From Bradyrhizobium elkanii USDA 76 (GTDB lineage Bacteria; Pseudomonadota; Alphaproteobacteria; Rhizobiales; Xanthobacteraceae): DNA of 64,000 nucleotides. This document shows, one piece after another, positions 42,801 through 51,384 of this stretch (its first letter is position 1; the number at the start of each line of letters is the position of its first letter). A program made the position numbers and the translations under genes. Location of the stretch: assembly GCF_023278185.1 (NCBI RefSeq), contig NZ_CP066356.1, positions 1,666,001 through 1,730,000 on the forward strand, read 5' to 3'. The notes below the pieces were generated by a model, which had not been told where the DNA came from, did no database searches, and saw nothing but the letters and a program-made list of their open reading frames with translations.

Positions 42801-43457
42801 ATGCCGCATTTATTGGACGGCTATCATGCACTCATCACCAGGGAAGAGCTTGATCCGGCGCATGTCGGGGCGATGTTGCGGCTGCGCAAACGCCTGTTCG
42901 TCGACCATTGCGGCTGGCTTCTGACCACGGTCGGGGATGCCGAACGCGATCAGTTCGACTGCTGGTATACCGAGCACTGCCTGTTGTTCTCCGGCGTCGA
43001 GCTCGTCGGCGGCTTCCGGGCAATCCGCACCGATTATCCCTACCTCACCGCGTCGGTCTTCCCGCAGCTTGCGGTGCGCCGCTTTCCGAGCCGTCGCGAT
43101 GCCTGGGAGATCAGCCGTTTCGGCGTGCTGCCTGATGTCGCGAGGTCGCAGACCGCACGCGTGACCTATGCGCTGATGTTCCGTTTCGCGGAGCTGCGCG
43201 GAGCGAAGGCGCTGGTGGCGCTGGCCGACCTCTCCTATGAGCGTTTTCTCACCCGCATGGACATCCGCACCCGCCGCTACGGCCCGCCGCAGGTGATCGG
43301 CAATGATCGCATGGGCCGCCCGCTGACGGCGCTCGCCGGAGAAATCCCGCTCGGTCTCGCCGACAATCCCGGCCTGACCAAATTCCTCGACCTTGGACGG
43401 CAATTGGAGATCCACGATGCCTCACATGTTCTCGGACGTTCGAGCATTCCAGCGTGA
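42801..43457 (+). CDS. Acyl-homoserine-lactone synthase (LuxI family)
   Basis: A 218-residue synthase that makes an N-acyl-homoserine lactone from S-adenosylmethionine and an acyl donor. The family's invariant residues are present with correct spacing: R29, F33, W39, D50, D53 (GDAERDQFDCWY), R73 (GGFRAIR), E103 and R106 (WEISRFGV). The SAM- and acyl-pocket regions are complete, so it should be active. Related Bradyrhizobium enzymes BjaI and BraI use acyl-CoA donors (isovaleryl- and cinnamoyl-CoA) instead of acyl-ACP. A GGAGGAAGGG ribosome-binding site precedes ATG 42801. Its last 41 bp overlap the start of a P450 gene. Confidence 0.92.
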   Translation: MPHLLDGYHALITREELDPAHVGAMLRLRKRLFVDHCGWLLTTVGDAERDQFDCWYTEHCLLFSGVELVGGFRAIRTDYPYLTASVFPQLAVRRFPSRRDAWEISRFGVLPDVARSQTARVTYALMFRFAELRGAKALVALADLSYERFLTRMDIRTRRYGPPQVIGNDRMGRPLTALAGEIPLGLADNPGLTKFLDLGRQLEIHDASHVLGRSSIPA

Positions 43458-44781
43458 TCCGCTGCGTCTGCTGTTGACGCGCGGCAACGAGTCCGCGCTG
43501 GGGCTGGTGCCGCTGCGGCTCGGTCCTGCGCCGGTCTTCCTGGTGAACGATCCGGATCTGCTGCGCCCGATCCTGAAGGCGCCGGAGACCGACATCGGAA
43601 AGGGCAAGCTGATCAAGAAGCTTTCGCCGGTGCTCGGCCGCAGCTCGCTGATGCTGAGCGGCGAGGAGCACAAGCGGCGGCGGGCGGTGCTGCAGAAGCA
43701 CATGGCCAAGGGCAGCGTCGAGAAATTCCTGCCGCATATGTGCGCCGAGATCCGCGCGGTCGGCGCCAGCCTGGCGCGGCTCGGATCGTTCGATCCGCAT
43801 CATGTCACCGCAATGCTGGCGCTGCGGACGATCTGCGTCGCGATCTTCGGCTCCCAGGTGATGTCGTCCGGCGACGAGGAAGCCCTGGTTCAGGCGGTGG
43901 GCGCGATCGAGGACGATCTGGCGGAAGAGATGTTCCGCGCGTTGCCGTTCGGTCCGGTGGCCTGGTATCGGCGGCGCAAGAACCGGGTCTGTGCCAAGCT
44001 TGCGATGTCGACGGTGGTGCAGCGCCTGCGCCGCAAGGCGGGCTCGAGCAGCGCGCTGCGCGATCTCGAGGCGCTCGGCCTGACCGATCGCGATCTCGAG
44101 GACGAGATCCTGACATTGCTGCTGGCCGGCCATCACACCACAGGTTCGACTGCGGCGTGGATGTTCTACCAGATGGCTGCCGATCCCGCCCTGATGGACG
44201 AGATTGCCGACGAGGCGGCGGAGTGCCTCGGCGACGACGGCGAACTGCGGCTCGACGCGGTGAAGCGCGCCAATCTGAGCGCGACGCTGGTCAAGGAGGT
44301 CTGCCGGCTCTACCCCAGCGCCTGGTGGTTCTCGCGCGAGGTGATGCAGCCGGTGACGATCGGCGGGCGCGATCTCAAGGTCGGCACTTCGCTGTTGATC
44401 TGCCCCTGGCAGCTGCAGCGCGATCCCAGGCATTTCGAGGATCCGGACCGCTTCCTGATGACGCGGCGCTACAACACCGACGCCTACATCCCGTTCGGCG
44501 CCGGTCCGCGCGCCTGCGCCGGGATGGGGGTTGCGATGCTCGAGCTGCAACTGCTCGCGCTCGAGATCGCCGCGGCCTATCGCTTCACCGGCGTCAGCCC
44601 GAATCCGGCGCCGTGGCCGAAAGCCTCGGTGACGCTGATTCCGCCGCCGATGACCATCGACATCGAAGTCCGCGAGACGCGCCCCCGCATCCCGCATCTC
44701 GGCGAGGAAGCCGAGCATCTGCCGTACATCCCAGCCGTGGGTGCGGCGTCCATCAGCACACTACAATCGGTATCCCAATGA
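43417..44781 (+). CDS. Cytochrome P450 overlapping the AHL-synthase gene
   Basis: A 454-residue bacterial class-I type P450. Seen: I-helix oxygen-binding stretch LLLAGHHTTGSTAAW, ExxR in LVKEVCRLYP, meander region with RDPRHFEDPDRF, and heme loop FGAGPRACAGMG with cysteine ligand C367. It has no N-terminal anchor, so it is soluble and needs a ferredoxin partner not found nearby. The start at 43417 (MPHMFSDVRAFQRDPLRLLL) follows TTGGAGA inside luxI, giving a 41-bp overlap and probable translational coupling. It may hydroxylate the acyl part of the quorum signal or its CoA precursor; this is inferred from position only. Confidence 0.9.
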   Translation: MPHMFSDVRAFQRDPLRLLLTRGNESALGLVPLRLGPAPVFLVNDPDLLRPILKAPETDIGKGKLIKKLSPVLGRSSLMLSGEEHKRRRAVLQKHMAKGSVEKFLPHMCAEIRAVGASLARLGSFDPHHVTAMLALRTICVAIFGSQVMSSGDEEALVQAVGAIEDDLAEEMFRALPFGPVAWYRRRKNRVCAKLAMSTVVQRLRRKAGSSSALRDLEALGLTDRDLEDEILTLLLAGHHTTGSTAAWMFYQMAADPALMDEIADEAAECLGDDGELRLDAVKRANLSATLVKEVCRLYPSAWWFSREVMQPVTIGGRDLKVGTSLLICPWQLQRDPRHFEDPDRFLMTRRYNTDAYIPFGAGPRACAGMGVAMLELQLLALEIAAAYRFTGVSPNPAPWPKASVTLIPPPMTIDIEVRETRPRIPHLGEEAEHLPYIPAVGAASISTLQSVSQ

Positions 44782-45038
44782 CAACTCAGCTAACAACGGC
44801 CAGCGCCGGGCAAAGGGCCATGGATCAAGTGCAAGTGCGCAGTTTGCGCGACGTCATCGCTGTCCTGATCGAGCAGCGCAGCATCGTGAGGGCGGCCGGC
44901 GCAAGCTTCGCCGCGCATCTGCTCGACCTCGCGATCATGCAGCTGCGACTCAACGTCAACGATATTACGGCGGAGGAATTATCCGGTCTGTCCGACTTCG
45001 TCGGCGCGGAGTTCATGAGGGACAAATCCTCGCATTGA
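44778..45038 (+). CDS. Small protein coupled to the P450, 86 aa
   Basis: An ATGA overlap (ATG 44778, P450 stop ending 44781) ties this 86-residue protein to the P450. It begins MTTQLTTASAGQRAMDQVQV and is mainly helical (SLRDVIAVLIEQRSIVRAAG; FAAHLLDLAIMQLRLNVNDI). It has no cysteines, signal peptide or membrane segment and no recognised domain. Being last in the luxI-P450 unit, it is a candidate partner or modulator of the P450 or the synthase. A Met at residue 15 could be an alternative start. Confidence 0.7.
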   Translation: MTTQLTTASAGQRAMDQVQVRSLRDVIAVLIEQRSIVRAAGASFAAHLLDLAIMQLRLNVNDITAEELSGLSDFVGAEFMRDKSSH

Positions 45039-45047
45039 TCGCGGCGA

Positions 45048-45542
45048 TCAGTCTTCGGATCGGTCCTGCGTCGCCACCAGCGCCTTCATCATGGCGCCGG
45101 CGGCGAGCGCGGCGTCGTTCGGATCGATCTCGATCTGCAGGCCGCGCTGGCCGCCATTGACGAAGACCGTGACGTGGGTGAGGGCGGTCTCGTCGATCGC
45201 GGTCGGGACCTTCTTCTTCTGGCCGAACGGGCTGATGCCGCCGACATGATAGCCGGTCAGCCGCTCGGCATCGGCCGGGCGCATCATCTTGGCCGACTTA
45301 CCGCCGAGGGCGGCGGCAAGCTTCTTCATGCTGACCTCGCAGTCGGACGGCACCACGGCGCAGACCGGCTTGCCGTCGACCTCCGCCATCAGCGTCTTGA
45401 GCATGCGGTTCGGGTCGACGCCGAGCGCCTCAGCCGCCTGCAGCCCGATGCTCTCGGCGCTGGAATCGTAGACATAGGTGTGAAGCTTGAAGGCAATGCC
45501 GAGCTTGCGCAGCGCCATCGTCGCTTGTGTCGAATTGGGCAT
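45048..45542 (-). CDS. ybaK: Cys-tRNA(Pro)/Cys-tRNA(Cys) deacylase YbaK
   Basis: A 164-residue editing enzyme that removes cysteine mistakenly attached to tRNA-Pro. Seen: MALRKLGIAFKLHTYVYDSS, AAEALGVDPNRMLKTLMAEV, CAVVPSDCEVSMKKLAAALG, DAERLTGYHVGGISPFGQKK and FVNGGQRGLQIEIDP. These are the family landmarks, including the GGISPFG loop. Length is normal. It converges with the P450 unit with only 9 bp between stop codons. Confidence 0.93.
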   Translation of the reverse strand: MPNSTQATMALRKLGIAFKLHTYVYDSSAESIGLQAAEALGVDPNRMLKTLMAEVDGKPVCAVVPSDCEVSMKKLAAALGGKSAKMMRPADAERLTGYHVGGISPFGQKKKVPTAIDETALTHVTVFVNGGQRGLQIEIDPNDAALAAGAMMKALVATQDRSED

Positions 45543-45628
45543 GGACCCTGCCGGTTAATCTAGGTGAATGATCGCCGTAATAAGAGCTGCGATCAATCCG
45601 CAGCACGTCCGGCGTCACATTGCCGTAA

Positions 45629-45679
45629 CATTAAATTCCAGCCAGCCCGGCGCGGCCGGGCGCCGCATGGAATTTAATG
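45629..45679. promoter_or_regulatory. Long hairpin upstream of purA
   Basis: CATTAAATTCCA (45629-45640) pairs exactly with TGGAATTTAATG (45668-45679), and GCCCGGC/GCCGGGC forms an inner stem. The segment GCGCGGCCGGGCGCCGC inside it recurs at 45780, close to the purA leader. The 347-bp gap between ybaK and purA otherwise shows no gene; the pairing could be a terminator-like or operator structure. Confidence 0.6.
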
Positions 45680-45889
45680 GGGATATCAAAGGGTTGTAGC
45701 TCGTCTAAAAGGCGTAAACGGGCCCCTTCTTGCTTGCGCAGCCGAGCCGCTTCCTTTATCCGGTAGGCGCCTTGCGTGTGCGCGGCCGGGCGCCGCGATT
45801 TGGGCTGGGCATATCAATGCAGGTCGCTGTGGGCGGACGCGTTTTCGCCGCGATCATGGTCTGAAACACCTGAAGGGAACATCTTCGCA

Positions 45890-47182
45890 ATGGCCAATGT
45901 TGTCGTCGTCGGCGCCCAATGGGGTGACGAAGGGAAGGGCAAGATCGTCGACTGGCTGTCGGAACAGGCCGACATCGTCGTGCGCTTCCAGGGCGGCCAC
46001 AATGCCGGCCATACGCTCGTGATCAATGGCGAGACCTACAAGCTGGCGCTGCTGCCCTCCGGCGTGCTGCGCCCGAACAAGCTCGCGGTGATCGGCAATG
46101 GCGTGGTGTTCGATCCGCAGGCCTTCCTCGACGAAGTCGCCAAGCTGAAGGGGCAGGGCGTTGCGGTCGGACCGGACAATCTGCGGATCGCCGAGAACGT
46201 CACGCTGATCCTGCCGCTGCATCGCGAGCTCGACGCCCTGCGCGAATCATCCAACGCCATCACCTCGATCGGCACCACCCGCCGCGGCATCGGCCCGGCC
46301 TATGAGGACAAGGTCGGCCGGAGAGCCATCCGCCTGATGGACCTCGCCGACCTCGACACCCTGCCGCACAAGATCGAACGCCTGCTGGCGCATCACAATG
46401 CGCTGCGCCGCGGCCTCAACCTCGCGGAGATCGACGGCAAGAGCATCCTGAGCGAGCTGTCGGCGATGGCGCCGAAGCTGTTGCCCTATGCCGAGACGGT
46501 GTGGCGGCTGCTGGACCTCAAGCGCCGCGAGGGCAAGCGCATCCTGTTCGAGGGCGCGCAGGGCGCGCTGCTCGACGTCGACCACGGCACCTATCCCTAT
46601 GTCACGTCGTCCAACACGGTGGCGGCGCAGGCCGCGACCGGCACCGGCCTCGGCCCGGGCGCGGTCGGCTATGTGCTGGGCATCTGCAAGGCCTACACCA
46701 CCCGGGTCGGCCAGGGTCCGTTCCCGACCGAGCTGAACGACGAGATCGGCGAGGAAATCGGCCGTCGCGGCAAGGAATTCGGCGTCAATACCGGGCGCAA
46801 GCGCCGGGTCGGCTGGTTCGATGCCATGCTGGTGCGACAGACTGTCCGCACCTGCGGAATTGCCGGGCTGGCGCTGACCAAGCTCGATATTCTCGACGGG
46901 TTCGACAGCATCAAGGTCTGCATCGGCTACAAGCTCGACGGCAAGGAAATCGACCATCTGCCGGCGGGTGAGGGCGCGCAGGCCCGGGTCGAGCCGATCT
47001 ATGAGATCATCGAGGGCTGGAAGCAGCCGACGGCCAATGCGCGGTCCTGGGCGGACCTGCCGGCCCAGGCCATCAAGTACGTTCGCCGGGTCGAGGAACT
47101 GGTGGGGTGTCCGATCGCCCTGCTGTCCACCAGCCCGGAGCGTGAAGATACTATTCTGGTACAGAATCCGTTCGAGGCTTAA
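45890..47182 (+). CDS. purA: Adenylosuccinate synthetase PurA
   Basis: A 430-residue enzyme that joins aspartate to IMP with GTP, the first step to AMP. Seen: the P-loop [20 protein letters not shown], the catalytic [52 protein letters not shown] and [20 protein letters not shown]. Length is standard. The start at 45890 follows GAAGGG; earlier in-frame codons extend into non-coding DNA. A proline-rich membrane-protein gene begins 35 bp after the stop. Confidence 0.95.
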   Translation: MANVVVVGAQWGDEGKGKIVDWLSEQADIVVRFQGGHNAGHTLVINGETYKLALLPSGVLRPNKLAVIGNGVVFDPQAFLDEVAKLKGQGVAVGPDNLRIAENVTLILPLHRELDALRESSNAITSIGTTRRGIGPAYEDKVGRRAIRLMDLADLDTLPHKIERLLAHHNALRRGLNLAEIDGKSILSELSAMAPKLLPYAETVWRLLDLKRREGKRILFEGAQGALLDVDHGTYPYVTSSNTVAAQAATGTGLGPGAVGYVLGICKAYTTRVGQGPFPTELNDEIGEEIGRRGKEFGVNTGRKRRVGWFDAMLVRQTVRTCGIAGLALTKLDILDGFDSIKVCIGYKLDGKEIDHLPAGEGAQARVEPIYEIIEGWKQPTANARSWADLPAQAIKYVRRVEELVGCPIALLSTSPEREDTILVQNPFEA

Positions 47183-47217
47183 CGGGATATTACCTATATC
47201 CCTCCAATTGTGTGGAA

Positions 47218-48759
47218 ATGGCTGACTACTACCCGCTGATCGCCCGCGCCATCGCCGGATTGGACCCCAACGCCCCCGGCGAAGCCCGCCGTGCGCTGTA
47301 TGCGCGGGCGCGAACGGCGTTGATCCAGCAGCTTCGCGGCGTGCAGCCGCCGCTCTCCGAATCCGAGATCACCCGCGAACGGCTGTCGCTGGAAGAGGCC
47401 GTTCGCAAGGTCGAGTCCGAGGCCGCGCAGCGCGCCCGCGAGGCCTCGCGCCCCGGCGGCGCGGCCGCTGCCCGCGGCAGCCGCGCCAATGCCCGGCCGC
47501 CCGAGGCCAGCCCCGCCGACACTGCCGCGCGCCCGCGGCCTCCGGCCGACCCCCGTCCGCCGCGCAATTTGCGCCCCGACGCGCCGCCGCCGGCCCCGCC
47601 GCGGCCGCAGAACCCGCCCGGTCCCGAGACCCAGGCGCCGCCGGCCCGGCCGGGCCCGCCCCGCCGCGGTCCGGAAGGCGCGCCGCCGGTGCCGCCCGCC
47701 GCGCCGGGCGTGCGCGGCTTCCGCGACATCACCGCCGATGCCGACGATCTCGGCCGTGCCGCGGCGCAAGCCAGCCGCAACGCGCGCAAGACCTACGCCA
47801 ACGTGCCGTCGCCCTCGCCGGAATTCGACCGGCTCGAGCCGAGCCTGGAGAATCGCGGCGGCGATCCCGAGGCGCCGTATTCCTACGACGAGTCGATCGA
47901 GGAGGCCGAGCGTTACACCCCGCAGCCGCCGCAGGGTCCGCCGCCGCAGCGGTCGCGGGCCGGCAACGGCGAGCGCGAGCCGAAGAAGCCGCCGCGCGTC
48001 GGGTCGATGTTCCCGTTCAAGACCGCGATCGTGATCGGCATCCTGCTGATCCTGGTCGGCACCGGCATCCTGTTCCGGCAGCAGGCCATGACCCTTGTCA
48101 GCAGCCTGCTCAAATCCTCGGCCCCGGTCGAGGCGCCGAAGGATGCCGCGTCGACGCCTGCGAGCAAGAAGATCACCGACCGCGTCGGCCAGCCCTCGTC
48201 GGGCGAGACGGTCGCCCCGGTGGCGCAACGCGTGGTGCTGTATGACGAGGATCCGTCGGATCCGAAGGGCAAGCAGTATGTCGGTTCGGTGGTCTGGCGC
48301 ACCGAGCAGGTCAAGGGATCGGGCAACCAGAAGCCCGACATCGCCGTGCGCGCCGACATCGACATCCCCGATCGCAAGTTCAAGATGACGATGTCGTTCC
48401 GCCGCAACACCGATTCATCGCTGCCGGCGAGCCACACCGCGGAATTGACCTTCATCCTGCCGCAGGACTTCGCCAATGGCGGCGTCGGCAACGTGCCGGG
48501 CATCCTGATGAAGTCGAACGAGCAGGCGCGCGGCACGCCGCTGGCCGGGCTCGCGGTCAAGGTCACCGACGGCTTCTTCCTGGTCGGCCTCTCCAATGTC
48601 GACGCCGACCGCTCGCGCAACCTGCAGCTCTTGAAGGAGCGCTCGTGGTTCGACGTGCCGCTGGTCTACACCAACCAGCGCCGCGCCATCATCGCGATCG
48701 AAAAGGGCGCCCCCGGCGAGCGGGCCTTCAACGAGGCATTCGCCGCGTGGGGTGAGTAG
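47218..48759 (+). CDS. Proline-rich single-span membrane protein downstream of purA
   Basis: A 513-residue protein in three parts. An N-terminal helical segment (ADYYPLIARAIAGLDPNAPG; RRALYARARTALIQQLRG; RERLSLEEAVRKVE) leads into a proline/arginine/alanine-rich disordered region (about 80-270). One membrane helix (KTAIVIGILLILVGTGILF) follows, then a C-terminal globular domain outside the cytoplasm (QRVVLYDEDPSDPKGKQYVG; ADIDIPDRKFKMTMSFRRNT; LTFILPQDFANGGVGNVPGI). By eye it has no named family. Its position right behind purA suggests cotranscription. The GTG 6 nt earlier is an alternative start. Confidence 0.75.
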   Translation: MADYYPLIARAIAGLDPNAPGEARRALYARARTALIQQLRGVQPPLSESEITRERLSLEEAVRKVESEAAQRAREASRPGGAAAARGSRANARPPEASPADTAARPRPPADPRPPRNLRPDAPPPAPPRPQNPPGPETQAPPARPGPPRRGPEGAPPVPPAAPGVRGFRDITADADDLGRAAAQASRNARKTYANVPSPSPEFDRLEPSLENRGGDPEAPYSYDESIEEAERYTPQPPQGPPPQRSRAGNGEREPKKPPRVGSMFPFKTAIVIGILLILVGTGILFRQQAMTLVSSLLKSSAPVEAPKDAASTPASKKITDRVGQPSSGETVAPVAQRVVLYDEDPSDPKGKQYVGSVVWRTEQVKGSGNQKPDIAVRADIDIPDRKFKMTMSFRRNTDSSLPASHTAELTFILPQDFANGGVGNVPGILMKSNEQARGTPLAGLAVKVTDGFFLVGLSNVDADRSRNLQLLKERSWFDVPLVYTNQRRAIIAIEKGAPGERAFNEAFAAWGE

Positions 48760-48957
48760 CGGCCTTAGCTCTTGCCTCGGTTGCCAGCAATGTCATCGCC
48801 CGGCTTCGTCCGGGCGATTCCGTATCGCAGCAAGATCAGCGGCTGTTGCAGCGCGTTCGACGCGCAGAACTCCGGAACATCGCCGCAGCTTTCGATTTTT
48901 CCCTAGAACCGTCGCGCGACCGCGTTACACTTGGCTGACGTCGGGCAAGGGCACGCC

Positions 48958-49392
48958 ATGAAACGCTATCTGATCTTCGCAGCCATCGGGCCGTTCATCG
49001 GCGGCTTCCTGCTGCTGCTCATGACCACCTATCAGTCCGGCTACTGGACCGAGACCAGCGGCGGCGAGGTGACCAAGCTGCTCGTCGTGTTCGTGAAGTC
49101 GCTGCAATACAATTATCTGTTCGGCATCGTGCCGTCGCTGATGTTCGGTGCGATCGACGACATCCTGATGCATGTGAGGCGGATCGCGCCGGTGGTGCGG
49201 ATGCTGGTCGTCGGCGCGGTGGCGTTCGTCGGCGCAGCGCTGACCTACGCCTCGCACGGCTCCGAAAGCGGCGCGGTCCAGTTCATCCTGTACGGAATGG
49301 TCGGCTTCATCCCGGGCGTGATCACGTCCTGGCTGGCGCACAAATATGCCGAAGAGCTGCACGCGCCGGCGCAGCCGGCTTCGCAGCATTAG
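48958..49392 (+). CDS. Small multi-span membrane protein, 144 aa
   Basis: A 144-residue protein with four hydrophobic segments (YLIFAAIGPFIGGFLLLLMT; NYLFGIVPSLMFGAIDDILM; RMLVVGAVAFVGAALTYASH; FILYGMVGFIPGVITSWLAH) and a charged cytoplasmic end. The start MKRYLIFAAIG sits after a GGGCAAGGGC tract at 48943. It has no recognised family. It is a single gene between the purA unit and a hairpin at 49420. Its function is unknown. Confidence 0.7.
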   Translation: MKRYLIFAAIGPFIGGFLLLLMTTYQSGYWTETSGGEVTKLLVVFVKSLQYNYLFGIVPSLMFGAIDDILMHVRRIAPVVRMLVVGAVAFVGAALTYASHGSESGAVQFILYGMVGFIPGVITSWLAHKYAEELHAPAQPASQH

Positions 49393-49768
49393 GGCAGGTG
49401 CTCAGTACCAAGGGAAAAGCAGAAGTCGCGTTCGGCGACTTCTGACCCAACCGCGAAATGAGCACGTCGCGATCGGACAAGGGCCGCGCTCAACGCACGG
49501 CGCGGAATAGATCGCCCCTTGCAGTAATCGTATCAGCGCGCGAGACGCCGGAGGTCCGGCTACCTTCATACAACTGTCATATCATCGTCACGCAAACGTA
49601 GTCCCAATGTCATGCCCGCGTCGTCCTCGCGACCCGCGGCCGTCCGGGGCAGCGGCGATGCCGATCTCGGGCCTGCTCTATTCCGTGTTCGCGCATTTAT
49701 TTCAGCCGTCGCTGCAGACGACCGGGACGTACGGGATCTGCGTCCGGATTCGGGGAAAGGAATTTCGA
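49393..49768. other. Gene-free region with hairpin and Pho-box-like site
   Basis: The 376-bp gap contains a perfect hairpin, CAGAAGTCGC-GTTCG-GCGACTTCTG (49420-49444), probably ending the upstream transcript. It also holds a Pho-box-like pair CTGTCAT-ATCA-TCGTCAC (49574-49591); the second half departs from consensus at its first two bases. The downstream gene is a cyclic-nucleotide-binding protein. No coding sequence is convincing here. Confidence 0.45.
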
Positions 49769-50137
49769 GTGGCAGATGCAAGCTTCAGCCTTCTGACGGG
49801 CAACAGTATCGAAACGCGCCTGGTCCGGGCCGGCGGCGTGATCTTTCGCGAGGGCGAGCAGGCCAACGAGCTCTTCGTGATCAAGAGCGGCTATGTGCGC
49901 ATTCAGGTCGGCAACAAGACCATGGCGGACCTCGCGCCCGACACGATCTTTGGCGAGATGGCGTTGATCGACAACGAGCCGAGGAGCGCGACAGCCACGG
50001 CGCTCACGGATGTCGAGCTCGTCCCGGTCTCGGAAAAGCAGTTTCTCTTCCTCGTGAGCCAGACGCCGCATTTTGCCCTGAAGGTCATGCGGACGCTGGC
50101 GCAGCGACTCAGAACCATGAACAAGGGCGTCTACTGA
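49769..50137 (+). CDS. Single-domain cyclic-nucleotide-binding protein
   Basis: A 122-residue protein that is little more than one Crp-like cyclic-nucleotide-binding domain. It runs from VIFREGEQANELFVIKSGYV to the phosphate-binding cassette FGEMALIDNEPRSATATALT, ending TLAQRLRTMNKGVY. The glutamate and arginine that contact cAMP or cGMP are both kept. There is no helix-turn-helix, so it is not a Crp-type activator on its own and may sense nucleotide and act on a partner. GTG 49769 follows GGGGAAAGGA; a longer reading from 49607 is possible but its N-terminus looks non-coding. Confidence 0.75.
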   Translation: MADASFSLLTGNSIETRLVRAGGVIFREGEQANELFVIKSGYVRIQVGNKTMADLAPDTIFGEMALIDNEPRSATATALTDVELVPVSEKQFLFLVSQTPHFALKVMRTLAQRLRTMNKGVY

Positions 50138-50230
50138 ACGCGAGCACGGCAGAGCGTTGAGGTAACAGGCTTGAAGGTGACACAGTGGTAATGTGACGCA
50201 ACTTGAACCGCCTGCCTGCGTTACCATGTG

Positions 50231-50791
50231 ATGGCCATGCCCGAGGACGACATCTTCACGCCCAACGCCGCCCGATCGCGGCCGCCTTTTGGCGGCGCGC
50301 AGGCGCGCGGCAAGGTCATCGACCAGGACGGGCGCGAGCTCGCCGATGGCCCGCTGCATCCGCAGTTCCAAGGTTTTCAGGGAGCCTTTCCGGAAGGCTT
50401 CCGGTTCGACTTCCGCAACTCCACCGCCAATCCGTTCGGCGATCTGACCCGCGAGCAGCGGCTGCAGCGGCTGGAGACGATCGCAAAGCTGCTCGACGTC
50501 GCCTTCATCGTGCCGGGCACCAATGTGCGCTACGGCATCGATGGGCTGATCGGCCTGATCCCCGTGGTGGGCGATATCATCACCACCGCGATCTCGCTGT
50601 GGCTGGTGCGTGAGGCCCGCTTGCTGGGCGCGCCCTGGCACATCACCGCGCGGATGCTCGCCAACGTCGCCGTCGACGGCGTGATCGGCATGGTGCCGGT
50701 GGCGGGCGATGCCTTCGACGTGATGTTCCGCGCCAATATCCGCAATGTGCGGATGCTGCGGCGCTGGCTCGACAAGCAGCCGCGGTTCTAG
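50231..50791 (+). CDS. DUF4112 membrane protein
   Basis: A 186-residue protein. After a charged, disordered N-terminus comes the DUF4112 pattern LETIAKLLDVAFIVPGTNVR, then YGIDGLIGLIPVVGDIITTA, repeated as VDGVIGMVPVAGDAFDVMFR. Two helical hairpins lie in the membrane around the paired GLIP/GMVP turns. The family has no proven function. GTG 50228 directly before ATG 50231 is an alternative start. A palindromic repeat follows. Confidence 0.8.
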   Translation: MAMPEDDIFTPNAARSRPPFGGAQARGKVIDQDGRELADGPLHPQFQGFQGAFPEGFRFDFRNSTANPFGDLTREQRLQRLETIAKLLDVAFIVPGTNVRYGIDGLIGLIPVVGDIITTAISLWLVREARLLGAPWHITARMLANVAVDGVIGMVPVAGDAFDVMFRANIRNVRMLRRWLDKQPRF

Positions 50792-50838
50792 AGTATGATA
50801 ATTTTTGGTTGAAGCAGTCGAGCCGCAGACCCGCTTCG

Positions 50839-50976
50839 CCTCTCCCGCTTGCGGGGGAGGCCGACGCGCTCGGCAGCGCTCTTGCGCGCCTGAGCGCGGC
50901 GGGTGGGGGCTCTCTCCGCGATGCGACTCGCGGCGAGAGCCCCCACCCCAGCCCTCCCCCGCAAGCGGGAGAGGGA
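50839..50976. repeat. Palindromic repeat, family A
   Basis: CCTCTCCCGCTTGCGGGGGA at the left is matched by CCTCCCCCGCAAGCGGGAGA at the right, with inner GGTGGGGGCTCTC/GAGAGCCCCCACC arms and GCGGCG repeats. Outer arms are the same as at 7478. Confidence 0.87.
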
Positions 50977-51041
50977 GCGCAGCATCGTTGCGGTCGCAAG
51001 CTCAGCCCAACTCATCATGCTTTAACGCATCTCGCTAAAAC

Positions 51042-51071
51042 AAAAGCCCCCGGATCGATCCGAGGGCTTTT
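51042..51071 (-). terminator. Bidirectional terminator for the 96-aa gene
   Basis: AAAAGCCC and GGGCTTTT flank the palindrome CGGATCGATCCG. Read on the minus strand it ends in TTTT, 22 bp after the stop of the 96-aa gene. Confidence 0.8.
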
Positions 51072-51093
51072 CGTTGAGCGAACGGCAGAAAGC

Positions 51094-51384
51094 TTATGCG
51101 GCGTCGGCGTCGGTCTGGCTGGCGGCCGGGCGCGGACGACGCGGCAGCGGGAAGGCCTCGCTCTCATAGAGCGAGCGGATGCCGTTCTGGTCGAAACGGG
51201 CTTCCTCGACCTGGAGATAAGCGCCGTTCAGCGAGTCCGCCGGCAGCTGCTCCATCGCGAACTGCACGGCCTCGGCAGCGGTGCCGAAACGGCGGTAGGC
51301 GAAACCCGCCCGCTTCTTCTTGCGGATCGCGGCAGGGAACAGTTCGGCAGATGTGTTATAGTTGAACGGACGCAGGGGACGCAT
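51094..51384 (-). CDS. Conserved-looking small basic protein, 96 aa
   Basis: A 96-residue protein: [20 protein letters not shown], then [20 protein letters not shown], then [20 protein letters not shown], with an arginine/proline-rich tail ([13 protein letters not shown]). The middle resembles small proteins found in many Bradyrhizobium genomes, but no domain name can be given. Basic N- and C-termini suggest nucleic-acid contact, without proof. A dedicated terminator follows. Confidence 0.7.
   Translation of the reverse strand: MRPLRPFNYNTSAELFPAAIRKKKRAGFAYRRFGTAAEAVQFAMEQLPADSLNGAYLQVEEARFDQNGIRSLYESEAFPLPRRPRPAASQTDADAA

Noticed and set aside
43249..44718. Minus-strand 489-codon open frame opposite the P450
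   Set aside because: Antisense artefact; no domain, and the P450 frame has all signature motifs.
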